Source of the DNA: Stictocephala bisonia | Lineage: Eukaryota; Arthropoda; Insecta; Hemiptera; Membracidae | Direction: 5' to 3' | DNA: 64,000 nt | Assembly (NCBI GenBank): GCA_035578905.1 | Contig: JAQJVL010000516.1 | Location: 62,001 to 126,000 of the forward strand | In this document: in pieces, positions 1 to 12,600 of the stretch | Layout: each line of letters begins with the position of its first letter | How positions within the stretch are numbered: the stretch's first letter is position 1 | The notes under the pieces: generated by a model | The model's database searches: none | Told to the model about the DNA's origin: nothing | The model's input: only the letters and a program-made list of their open reading frames with translations | Translations under genes and position numbers: made by a program

Positions 1-1292
1 CAATAAAATCAAGATATGGAATTGGCGGAGAGTGTTAACTTTAAGATGGATAATTGATTGAAAAATGGAATAACATGATCCCTACACCTCAGGTTGAAAA
101 CTAATCTGATACAGTAGTTTGGGCACGCTGTAATCTTTCCGCAAGCTCAACAGACATGTCATTGATTATAGTATCACAGTAATTAGAGTGAGTGAAAACT
201 AGAGTCTTTACCAACAACACCTTGACATTGAGAGGAAAAAATATGGCAAATCTGTTCAAAGTATGTATAGCAGCAAAAACTCTATTACACATTACAGTAA
301 CTTGATCAGTCCAGTAAAATTTTTTGTTCGTATAAGCCCCAAGTTTTTAACGTTTTTCACAAAACACTAATTCTGTATTGTTAAGTTTGAGTTTTGGTAT
401 ATTTTTCAGGTCAATGTAGGAAGTAAGTCTAGAAGAGCCCAACAATATTTTTTGTGTTTTGGCCTCATTGAATTTCAAGCCATGCTTGACAGCCCAATTT
501 GAAATGTACTGGATATCACAGTTAATGTTAGTTACAGTAATAGGCAAGTCTTTCAGAGTTAAGTAAGTATAGATTTGTAAATCATCAGAGTATAAGTGGA
601 ATTTGCAGAAAGTGATGGTAACATTAGTAACATCGTTAATATAAAGTAAGAATAAGAGTGGTCCAAGCACGGAACCTTGGGGCACACAGAGGTAGAGAGA
701 GTCACCAGTTCCCAGTCAGATACACTGTTGTCAGCCTTTACATACTGCCGACGGCCCGTCAAGTATGACTTGAACCAGTCAATACAACCATCAGAAAAAC
801 CACCACAGAACATTTTTATATCCAAGATTTGATGGTGGATCGAGTAAGCTTACGATGTACCTAACCTACCCGCCCACCCATACACGTACAGTGGTATTGA
901 CCCACCTGCCCACCCATACACGTACGGTGGTATTGACCTACCCGCCCACCCATACACGTACAGTGGTATTAACCCACCCGCCCACCCATACACGTACAGT
1001 GGTATTGACCCACCCGCCCACACATACACGTACAGTGGTATTGATTCATCCGCCCACCCATACACGTACAGTGATATTGACCCACCCGCCCACCCATACA
1101 CGTACATCTGCACCACTCTCCATAAATGATCGTCTGCCGATGGACTAACCTTTCCTGGCATTTTGACAAAAAATATTTGACAAAAAAAAAACTGATAGGT
1201 CTGAAATCTGAAGCAGCTTGAGGTGAAGAAACTTTTTGCAGAGGGCGCACAACAGCAGATTTCCACTCAGATGGAAAAGTAGATGTGGTCAA
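1..1292 (-). pseudogene. Decayed LINE reverse transcriptase (jockey/CR1-like), interrupted by a minisatellite
   Basis: Minus-strand RT pieces in changing frames. FPSEWKSAVVRPLQKVS and SDFRPISF (about 1290-1190) are the start of the RT domain; WFKSYLTGRRQYVKADNS (about 790-720), then [18 protein letters not shown] and the active-site box YSDD (about 685-580), then LKFNEAKTQKILLGSSRL; the thumb part with ERLQRAQ runs to the window edge. Frameshifts near 690 and 300 and the loss of the segment replaced by the array at 864-1107 show it is dead. It continues left of the window. Confidence 0.85.
864..1107. repeat. 36-bp minisatellite, about 7 copies
   Basis: The motif TACACGTA recurs exactly every 36 bp at 881, 917, 953, 989, 1025, 1061 and 1097. 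The unit is a CCCACCCATACACGTACAG core plus a TGGTATTGACCCACCCG-like part. Because 36 is a multiple of three, both strands stay open: plus strand repeats HTRTVVLTHPPT, minus strand repeats YVYGWAGGSIPL. Those open frames are a by-product of the period, not evidence of a protein. The array sits inside the RT pseudogene. Confidence 0.95.
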
Positions 1293-3521
1293 GAATTTAT
1301 TGAACTGAACACGTCTTAGTCTGAGTCATCCCCTCCTGTATCTTGCAGTTTCATATAACTTTGCCATTTACAGCAAATTGTTACTAGAGAAACATTGTGT
1401 TTTCTATTCTCTTCCTGTAAGACATGTTTTGGTATATAGTGGCTTTTTCTGCCAAAAGATGGCTCTTTTCTCCTATGTGATATACTGAGCATATATTTTA
1501 ACTGTCACTGATACTTTCCTCAAATAAGAACAAAATCAAGAAAATGTTTAATGTTCAGATCAGGAAATGTTCAGGTAAGATATGTCGATGGATATTTCTA
1601 ACAGCAATTGGCTATAAACGTGAGTTTTATCAGGATTGTGAGCCTTAAAAGGGTCAACATTTAAATGAGAGGAATTAACTTTTTGATTGAAAGTGACCCA
1701 TTAAACAGGTTTTTTTCAAATCAGTGTTTTTTTCAGTTATAGACAATTTTTCAGAGCACAGAGTGTACTTGATTTTGAGTCTAAACTTTTATTTTTTAAC
1801 AAGATTGGTGGTAGTTTTCATTCAATTAGCCAATAAGAAAATGTTGATGTTTTTTAATTGGCTATTTCATGAATTTACAAATAGCTGTTTTATATATTTT
1901 TAAAGTACTGTACTCATTTAATAAGATTACAAATCAACTGTTCTTTACTAAATGTGCTTCCCGTCTATTTAAACATCAGTTGGATTAACAATAATTCAGG
2001 AATGTTAATTTAATTTTGTTTGATATTTTCTCTCTACTATTGAGGTTGGAAGATGATTTCTGTAATCTCTTTCAAATAATATAGTAGAGTTAATATCTCT
2101 TTTATGTAATTTCATTAATCTAATGTTTTCATTGAAATATCTTCTAGCACAATGGAAATATTTTACTTTTTTATTTGAGTTGAATATTAGGCTATACAAT
2201 AAAGATGAATTCAGTGATGTCCTGTGATGTTCTGTCTGTTATAGGGCAAGATTTTTATTGTGATCTAAGGTAAATTTATCACAAGACTTCTTGTGAGCTA
2301 CTCCTTGACATGGGGGTCTGTAGGTGTAGTCCCTACCAAGAAAAGTTCCACTGGTTTAGAATTATATTTATTTTTCATAATTTATAGTGATTTTACCATC
2401 TGAGGATTCAAGAAATGATTCTAATTACAATGGAGTCTCCCTTACTTGACGTAAACATGCCTTGATGGCGTTGAATAAGTAAAATTTTGGATAGTAAAAA
2501 GTGACAATAAAAACATGGCGTTAAGTTTATTTTCCATAGACACAACAACTCTTGAATTTGGAAGCCTCTCACTAGGCCTAACTTAAATAAAACTACAGTT
2601 ATGTACAAGAAGTGAACAAACACATCTTAAACTACGGTACTGTAAAGTCACAAATAACAATAGAGTTTTCAAACTTAACTTAGCAAATACAGTAATGTGA
2701 TTAACAAGCCTTGCACAGTAAAGTATCATATAAACATGGAACTAATACGTGTAACTAATCGGGAAACTACTGACTGAATAAGTGCACCAATAACGCAATC
2801 ACTATTTCCTTTACCTACAGGGGATGTCTGCACTAAAAATACTGCACACTCAACACATTACTAAAGTCATGTAACCTGTTCACTTGGTACAGTACCGCCT
2901 GAACATAAATTCAAGTACAGTAAGCAACATAACAGTGAGTTGAATGGGAAAACCCCTCACAGTTGGGTAACAGACAGTTTCGTCACTATGGAACAATAAT
3001 TCATTATATTATTTTCAGACAATTTTTACGACACTAGTCTGTTACTTTTTAAAGGAGTGTGTCAGTTTAAATGTAATGCTGTGTAACTCTTTGTCCGATA
3101 ACTAGGCTTTACTCTAAACACAAATATTTTGGTTGCATATTGTTTTCTGATATGATTGATGCTTTATTGTTAACGCTTAATCCAGTATTATGTCATCAAT
3201 ATAGAGCTGTGATTAAGTATGAGCAACCTCAGTGCAACCCAACTAACTATAATTATTTTGCTTATTCAAAATCAAGTATATAAATCTTTGTTGATGGTTG
3301 AGAAAGGAAAATATTAATATCAGTTACTGATTTTGGGAAGTGAAAATTTTTTTTAAATTTTTAAATATTTATATCACTGCTATTACTTTTAAGTTTTAAC
3401 GAATTAATATAAAAATAATTGTCCACTTTGAAATAAATAAAAATTTAATTTAAAATACAAAGATAATACAACTAAACCATAAAATGGCTACTTCTTACAG
3501 GATAATTTTGTTTGTCTTTAG
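1293..3521. other. Intronic DNA without a recognised gene
   Basis: AT-rich sequence before NADSYN1 exon A. No exon-like segment matching the missing NADSYN1 N-terminus and no clear transposon protein was found. A short tract at 2428 reads CAATGGAGTCTCCCTTACTT, similar in style to a pogo-type terminal repeat, but I found no partner end. Confidence 0.5.
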
Positions 3522-3606
3522 GAAACTATTGCTGATTCGGCCCAAACTGCTGATGTGTGATGATAACAATTATCGTGAAACTCGCTGGTTCACTGCTTGG
3601 CGAAAA
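3522..3606 (+). CDS. NADSYN1: NADSYN1 exon A (glutaminase domain, catalytic Lys)
   Basis: 85 bp. One base completes a codon from the upstream exon outside the window, then 28 codons. The acceptor is TTTAG before G and the donor is AAAA before GTAATT. It encodes [19 protein letters not shown] followed by a TRWFTAW segment. The Lys of LIRPK matches the Lys of the Glu-Lys-Cys triad in the nitrilase-type glutaminase domain of animal NAD synthetases. The preceding exon, expected to encode the conserved RNVRYN stretch, was not found in 1-3521. Confidence 0.92.
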
Positions 3607-6600
3607 GTAATTATATCATGCATTATCATTAAATTATAAAGGCAAGGATAGATTGACATTATAATTTGTGTTTTTTTGTTGTTGTATTAACTAGTGGTGC
3701 CTAGAATTATTAATTTTAATCATAACTTTTGAATATATCAGCTAACCTTTCCTTCCTTCTTTAACTCTAGATCCATGGTTTTTAGCTTTGTGATTAATTT
3801 AGAGAGGGAAACATGCAAAATGAGTGAACGTGTATCAAATCGGCTCCGTGGATATTTGTCAATTATATTGGGTTTTGTCAATTTTACTCTCGTTACAAGT
3901 TGTGTTCCGTTTATGTTTTAGTTTATTGTGACAGTAATATTGAGTTGTGGTAATATTTTTAATTTAAAAGCCCATAAATCGTAATTTTATAAGTGAACTC
4001 AACAGGTTATAGATGGCGGAATGAGTTTCAAGGTCACGTGGCAGCATCAGCTGGTCAGTAAATCATGGCACCACCTACTAGAAACCGCTTGGGTGAATTG
4101 TCAATTGATCAGAAACTAGACTATTGCTGTTACTGTTAAGTGATGTTGATGAAATCAAAATTTCTAATGCTAAGTTTGCTGAAGATGTAAACAATATTGA
4201 GGAAGACTTAAAGCAATTAAAAAAAGATATTAACGAGTCAGTTGATTTATGCTACAAAAAGATAGAAGATAATACAAACATGATAGAGGCAAATAAAGCT
4301 TAAGTTATGAAGTGTGAAGAAATAAGTGGAAATCTGCAATCTGAAAATCTAACCCAGAAGAAAAAACTACAGGCATGCCAAAAAGCGCTCCGGGCTTCTG
4401 AGCAATTTCCGTCATAGTAATTCCATAGAAATACACATCGAGGACTTTAGCTCTGCGCACGGAAACAAACTACTACCCATTCAACAAACAAACACAATAT
4501 GTTTTACGGGTTGCGTTCACGCGCTCGCCGCTGAAATGAAGGCGCCAAAACTTCTTCCTAGGTTCTATATGGGTTACACTTTACTATTTGACAGCTAAAC
4601 ATGTATGGGAAAAAGTATTATAAATTGAAAACATTAAATGTATTGTGGTAACTGTATTTTTATGGTAGGTCGGAAAGTATGTAAATTTCACAACACGAGA
4701 AACACATTATTATTATTGCTATTATTTCTGCTTCTTTGTCTACTTCATTTAAAACGACTGTAATAATATTACTTAGGCATTTTATTTTTGTAAATAGTTA
4801 GTAAAAAGTTGAGTAACTTATAAGTACTTTCTTATAATGAATGTGAATATAATATAATATGAATCTTATAATGATATATGAATGTGACTTACAATCATTT
4901 AATTCATTAGAGTTCTTCAATCCCACTTAACTCTTCCTCCTCCTCTGAAAGACCGTCACTGTCTGTATCAGATTCATTTCCAACTGATATAACGAAGGAT
5001 TCTATAACATTGTCTATCTGGGGTTTGCCGCTGCATAGTCTTTTTCTATCTTCTCCACGTGCTTGCACTTTCCTGACTTGTCTAAATAAATTATTGGACG
5101 TCCTTGCTCCCTGTAGCTTTTCAACGCTCTCAAATATGTTATTCGTTTTTCTCTGATTTCTGGTTTTTCAATTAACAATTTTCTATCGTTTGCTGTCTTT
5201 CTCCAAGTAAATCATAAATCCTTTAATATGCGTCTCAAACTTTTATCACAACCCTGAAAGTTTATTACTTTTTTAGCGCCTCCCTCAATAATTTTAAAGT
5301 TGGTATTCTATATTCTTCTATATGAAAATTGTACACTAGTCTTCTCACTACACATTTATCGAAGTCATCTAAATAGGTTACTGTTTTACGTTGTTGTCGG
5401 TTTTTGTTTAGCGTAGTAAAACATGCCTCGCACTGACCACTAACATGCATTTTTTAAAACTCACTGTTTATTTGAGTTACAACTCGCTCTGATACCCCCG
5501 TAGCTGCTGCTGTTCTTTGACGAGCCTTTGCCAACAGAATATTTAAAGTTTTTCGGTCTGCCTCTCCCTTCATAAATTTAAACAAGTTAACGATAATTTC
5601 GCGGCCCTGACTATGAATTACTCTATTCTTGACTAGCGACTTGAACTCATCAGTCATTGTGGAAAATTAACAAACACTACAACTAACAAAATTTATCACA
5701 AATAAAATACACAAATAAAAAGACGGCTATATTAATAATAATCGGTGTAAACCGCACGCACTTGTTTAACAAATAACTAGGCACAAATGACAACCACACA
5801 CATCACTGTCACAGAAAAGACTTATTTTAGCCAGGAAGTAGGTAGGGTTAGTTGTTATTTTCATTACAATGCTCAGTAAGGAGGTTGTTGCAGGTGAGTC
5901 AGTGTTTTCAGGACAGAGCGCATAACACTACCCCGCTACCCCTCCCGCCTATCACCACGCAGCCAAGGCCACGCGCACAGCTAAAGTCCGCGATCTGTAC
6001 ATGACATCCTGAAATCCAAAGGTGAAGTAATTATTGACTTTGTGAAAGGAATTGCCAGAGCGCTGAACTTCGAGCTGAAGGAGGAAATGATTGATGCAGT
6101 GCATCGTCTATCCGAGAACACCAACAACCCGCAGGCCTCACATGGAATAATTGTCAAGTTTTATCGACAGCTGGGCTTGGAACAACTGCATAGAACAAGT
6201 GAAGAATGGGTTTTCTGCTGGTGAATTGGACTCAAAGTGAAAAAAAGGACTTCCTCAATCTGTCGCTGACAAAAGAAACAAGGGTGTTATGGACCAAAGC
6301 CTGTGCATTTAAGAATAGACACAACTTCAAGTATGTGTGGATAACCAGCGCTGGGAATGTGTTTCTAAGGAAGGAAGAAGGTTCCTTGTTGCGCCATACA
6401 GGTCTACACCAAAGGATACACGAGAATGTATGTGGGCATGGTAAACCTTTTATAACATTTCTAATGACCAGTATTTTGATAAATTTCTTAACACATATAA
6501 ACCTGATGATATTTTATTAGTTAATTGATCAACATGGTAGGTCCATGAAAGCTTACCATCAATATATAATCAAAAAAATTTAGTTTGTTTAACCTGTTCA

Positions 6601-9600
6601 ATCTGATTGTTGTTTATATTAATAATAGGGGTTAAACTTCCTCTTTGATGAGTACCAAAAGACATAATATTAGTTTTACTAAAATTTAATTTTAAGTTGA
6701 TACTATTGAAATAGTTTTGAATTGATAAAAGATTATTTGCAACAGAAGCTTCTATTTCATCTAATGTCTGGCCGGTAGTAATGAAATTTGAGTCATCAGC
6801 ATAAATACACAATTTACTTTTATTTCCAACAACTGCTGATTGAAGACCCTTTAAATAACCTAGAAACAGAATAGGACCCAAAATGGATCCTTGAGGCACT
6901 CCAAATTTTCTTTTCTTTAAAGATGACCTAACATTTTCTACAGTGTTAAATTTTGTAATACGAGACATTTCAACATATTGTGTTCTATTTTCAAGGTATG
7001 ATTTGAACCATTCCAAAGAACGGTCAGCAATACCAAATTTTTTTAGTATTGAAATTAAAATAGGATGTGATAAGCTATATCGAAAGCCTTGCTAAGATCC
7101 ATAAATATTCCAACTGCGTTTTCACCATTATCAACAGCATCAATAATTGTTACTACTAAATCAATACCTGCTGTTGTAATGAATCTCCCTGGCCTGAACC
7201 CATGTTGAGCATCATCAAATAGATTCTTACTCTCTAAGACTTCTAATAACCGAGAATGAAATGCACGTTCAAAGATCTTTGAAATTGTAGGTAAGATAGA
7301 TAAAGGCCTATAGTTAGATGGATATTTCTCGTTGCCACCTTTATGCAGTGTTTTGATTTTTGAAATTTTAAGCTTTTCAGGGGAAGTTCCTGAAATAAAC
7401 GAAGAATTTATTACATACGTAATATGTGTGAGTGTTGTTTTGTTGTTGTAACTAAATCAAATTAAATGTTTACTTAAGAATAATCTAAACTTTTACTTCT
7501 TTTATCATCCTTGTTTTGTTATTCTATATTAACCAATAATATTAAGTGCATGTGAGTAATATTTCTATACCTATAAAAGGCAAATATCACTGACTCACTC
7601 ACTCATTCAATCATCGCTGTACCTAAAAAAGTACTAAGCCTACGAGGCTGAAATTTTGCAGAGATAAAGGTCTTATGTTTTATATGTGCAATAAGAAGGG
7701 ATTTAGAAAAATTCGTAGTAAATTGAAGATGGCAGCCTTTTTAGTGCCAAAAAGTTCAAATGCCAAAAACAGTGTTTCTCTAATTGTACTGTAGCGGCTA
7801 AATGAACGGTTCTACAGAAAAATTGACACCATTTTCTGTGCCTGATTTGAGACGATCTACAAATTTGGCCTTATGACTTTTTTCTCTTTCTCACCTCCTT
7901 CATCCTTAGGTAGAGCTAGTTTTTCAATTTGTGTGTGTAAATCAAATTGGTTAATTTACAGCCTCTAAGAGTAGACTTGCAGATTTTTCTAGACTGTGAA
8001 CTTTCTTATCTAGGAGAACATACTGTATTCAATGGGAAAATATACAATTTAATCTTAACACCTGTATAGCCAGGTCATAGAACATGGCTAGAAACACGAT
8101 ATTTCACTGATTCAGTTATTTACCATACTTTGTGCCCTCTAAGAGTATACTTACAGATTTCTCTAGACTTTGAAACTTTTATCGAAGAGAATAAACTGAT
8201 TTAAACTGGAAAATTTAAAATTTAATTTTAACACATGTATAGCCAGTTCATCAAATATGGCGAGAACCCTGACATTTCATTGATTTAGAGTCAATTGCCG
8301 CATGTTACAGCCTTTAAAAGCAGACTTTCAGATTTTTTTAGACAATCAAAGTTTGTAAACTACAAGAAAAGTCTGATTAAAATAGCAAGATTACAATATT
8401 AATTTGCATACAGCCATAATTGCCCTACTTTGCTCCCTCTCAAAGTAAGCTTACATTGTTTACTGTAAAACAAAACTGTTGTGCTTGAACTAAATAACTA
8501 AATATCAATCTATATATATAAAAGCAGTTTACCACTCATCACTATTTATCCAAAACCAAATGTCCAATTAGCTTGAAAGTTTGTACATAGGTTTATCTTG
8601 GCCCCTAGAGGTTCACTAAGAAAGGATTTTCCTCTCCGTCCCACTGGCCTCCAAAATTCCCTTGGTATTTTTATGGGGCTGTATTAATTGATTGATTTAT
8701 TTGATTAACAGCTGTTAAAAAATACAAATTGAATACAATTGTAGACTAAACTTTGAAAATTAAAAATAATTTAGTACAATAGTTATTAATACATAACATC
8801 AGCTGTTCTAAATTTGATTTAAATAAATCGGATACAATGTAAGCTGAAAGCTTACTGCACACTTCGATTATATAATCAAACTTAATATTATGACCGGTGA
8901 AGCGGGCAGTACAGCTAGTAGTAACTTTAAATTCTTAACTAAATTATATGTTTTTAACTGTATTAGATACACTTAAAATATCATGTTGTACATTAATCAT
9001 AAGCTAATTAATTTGATGTAAACAATTAATGTTTTACAAAATGACCTAATCTAAGCAGTGACCTGTTATAGAAACTACATACTGATGTACAAATCAAAGC
9101 AATGTTGTCTTTTATAAACTACATTCTGATTTACAAATATAAGCAATGATTGGTTATAGAAATCAGCTGAAATGCTGCAATATATTATGTAGGTGTTAAG
9201 ATTTACTGTTCATTGTGGGTTTGTTGCAATGCTCAGTTGCATTATCAAAAGTTGACTCAGTTGTATCTGGTCTGATATCAGAGATTTTTAGCCAAAATGT
9301 ATTCGGATAGTTGGAATACACTATTTAACTCTAGATCCAATCCCCCAATATTCCATAATTTTTTTAATTGAACTTATATGATTTATTGTAACTTAATTAA
9401 TGAAATAACAGCTTCATGTGCTAAAGGTTCTCAGTTTGATACCAATCAGAGTCGTAATACATTTTGAGAATGATCAGCTGATAACCACCGGCTGTTTATT
9501 TGTCATTGGATTATTAATTAATGACACTTTCTAAGGAATAGTCGGCCTTAGTTTGTAACAATGACTACATTCGCTCATTTACACTCATCAAACTCATTCG

Positions 9601-12600
9601 AAATCCATATCCGCCCATATCTTGACGATCGGCGTCTTATGAATAAATAAATAAACAAACAAAATTATACAAACAAAAAATATATTTTTTTTTCAAGATT
9701 GTTGTTTTTAATTAAATATTTAAACGAATATTTTGACAATTTCCTATAGTCTATTCCCAGAAACTAAAAATTCTGTAAAATGTTTATTAATTTTCATAGA
9801 TATGTATATCTAAAAACGGAAAAGAGATTGGTTTGTAATTATATAAAGTAAAATTATTTTCACTTAATGCGTTGTAATTGTCTTACAGTTGAGAGAGACT
9901 GAAGATTATTACTTGCCAAGAATGATCCAGACTTACACAGGCCAGTCCGTGGTTGCGTTTGGCGATGCTGTACTCGCTACCAAGGACACTTGCATTGGTT
10001 ATGAAATATGTGAAGAGCTTTGGAATCCTTTTAGGCAAGTCTTATGATTTTAGGATACGCCAGTGGAGTTTTCTAATTATTATTGATTGATAGGCACAGA
10101 TAGTAAGTTACTAATTGATAGAACTCAAAATATTTAACTTTTTCAAGATGAAATATTTAATTTGGTTTTGATAACCCAAACAAAAAAATCTGTGTAGATA
10201 ACAACACTTAAAGTTTAAATACATCTCTTAGATAATACATGCATTTTTCTCAAACCGTATTTATTGTTTTTTATAGACTTTGTTTATTTGTCAGCCATAA
10301 AAAGTCATATGGGTCTTCCTATCAGCTATTTTAGGGCTGTTTGGTCAAACAATTTTTAAAAATTTTTTCGATTGCAATGTCTTTATATCAGCTATTAAAC
10401 ACCTCCTAAGTAGTTCTTTCATTAAAATTATGTTTATAGTTATAAATCATCACCTATAAATGATGCAAATTTGGGCGTTCTTGGCACACACAGAATTAAG
10501 AAATTATTTTTCAGATTTTTCTCAAATTTTAAAAACAGACCCTCACATGAGTGGCCTTGCTCATAAGTTATTTTAAATTGTATAATTTTACTGCATATTA
10601 GCAAATTTTATTTTAAATAACTAATGTTATATGTTTGTTATTATTTTATCACAACAAGAAATACAGTGTCGTGATTGGCATTTTATGCTTTTTAATCACA
10701 CAATTTACAAAATCGATTAATTTTATATACTCAACTGGAATATGTACTTTTAACCGCATTTTATATTACAATCTAATCGCTACGCACACGTATAGCGAGA
10801 CACAGCACCCGCACCTGCAGGATCACACTTCAACGACTTCCTGCAATTATACCCCACCCATTCCAGGGGAGGGTTCGGTGTTTGTGTGTGAGTACCTCGC
10901 GGTCAGATGTACAGCTAGCGCGCGTAGCGGTTTTATTTGTCCCTAATGCCGGCCTAACCACCTTAAGTACTCAAAAAGTCAGTAAAAATTGGTTAGGATT
11001 CAGTAAGATTTAGCTCCCTTCTAAACCTATTAAGCCATCTGCAAAAAAATAGTAGAACGTGTTCATATTTAGTCTGGTTTTTAACGTTGCTTCTTACTGC
11101 TTCTTTCATTACCTGATATTTGTTTATCTGTGATACAGTGCCTCATTAAGTCATTTATTCATCCAAGATTATTAGCAAATGTGTACATTGCATTGGCTAA
11201 GTCAAGGTAAAACTAGAGAAATTTAAGTATTTTGAAACTTATATCTAAAACTTAAATAGCATGGTTGCTAAAAAAAATAAAATGTATAACTGCCTAAATT
11301 AAAGAAATAAAACTAGGATTCTCCACCAGCCAGAAACTCTTTGGACGCTGTAGTAGCTTCCTTCCTGTAGCATAAGTTTAAGTCTTTTTTCTAAATTTAT
11401 TATAGTTTGTTTCCAGCTTAAGGTCATTAGGCAGTTTATTGTACAAAATGGTTCCGTTGTAAAATAGGTGTTTTTTGAAAAAAGAGGAAGAGTGAGCAGG
11501 ATTTTCAAATCACTGCCGTTTCGAAATTGAAAACGTGAATTTTGTTTAGTCAAAAAAAGTGAAAGGTTTTCTTTGACAAAACTTGGTGTTTCCAAGATGT
11601 AAATGGAGGGCTGTAACAATATCATTGGCAAAGCTAAAGATAGCATCCACCGTTCCCTTCATAAAACCAAACTGTTTTTCAAAAATGATTCTGTATTTTT
11701 CTAGGAAACGACAAAGTCTAATAAGGATCACATGTTCAAAAATCTTTGATAGTTTTGATGTAATGGAGATCAGCCTATAGTTCTCACATAGTTGATTATC
11801 ACCTTTCTTTGGTATAGGTCTTACAACAGATAACTTAAGCGCACTAGTAAATATACCACTTGCAAATGAGTTGTTGATCAAAAACGTTAGAGGAACTGCT
11901 AGTAAATGTGGGATTTCTTTGACCAGTAAAGAAGACAGCTCATCAGCACCTGAGGACTTCTTCATTTTGAGATTTTTTGTAACATTTTTAATTTCATTCT
12001 CAGATATAGGGTACAGGAAGAGAGAGTTTTGGACTTGCATTTTCTTTAGTGGACTTGGAACTATACTTGTTAATGTCTATCTGGTTTCTTTTCCCCACGT
12101 CTATAAAGAAACTATTAAGGGTGTTAGCTACTGCTTCGGGGTCTTTCACTAATTCACCATCATTATTTATTACATGGATTTCATTAGCTTTCTTTTTATT
12201 TCCGCCATATCTGGTTTCATTGACTACATTCCACACAACCTTTGATTTACAATCTGATTTTTAAATCTTTCTTTTAATATTAGTTGATTTTGCCTGACGT
12301 ATTAGACATCTGTATCTCTTCTTTAGTCTTATATAATATTGGCGTAAAAAGTGATCTGAACTTGTCTTTTGTTCTCATGTACATCTGAAATACTTCTTCC
12401 TTAATATCTAAAACGTCTTTGCTCAGTTTTATTCTTTTTTTCTTGGCCACATTTGATTTTAATGACTTTTTTGGGAAATGCTAACTCAAAATGATACCTT
12501 AGGGAATCGTAAAAATCAATAAACTAGTCATTAAAATCACTTGACTTGAACATTTCCTCCCATTTCTCCTTACTTAATATATGTCTAAAAGTCTGTATAT

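Larger units (their letters stand above)
4065..6440 (+). pseudogene. LINE ORF1 pseudogene, split by a DNA transposon
   Basis: Starts at ATG 4065 ([20 protein letters not shown]) with early frameshifts, then a Lys/Glu-rich coiled-coil stretch ([16 protein letters not shown]). It is cut at 4433 by the element at 4434-5997 and resumes at 6000 with [33 protein letters not shown] and later [20 protein letters not shown], ending near FLRKEEGS. This order (coiled coil, RNA-binding-like middle, C-terminal block resembling the FP25-type domain) is that of many insect LINE ORF1 proteins. In-frame stops near 6208 and elsewhere make it non-functional. Confidence 0.8.

Noticed and set aside
855..1292. Open frames on both strands with 12-residue repeats
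   Set aside because: They follow from a 36-bp tandem unit without stops; nothing supports a protein.
10635..10946. 103-codon plus-strand frame
   Set aside because: Lies inside a 650-bp repeat whose other copy does not keep the frame.
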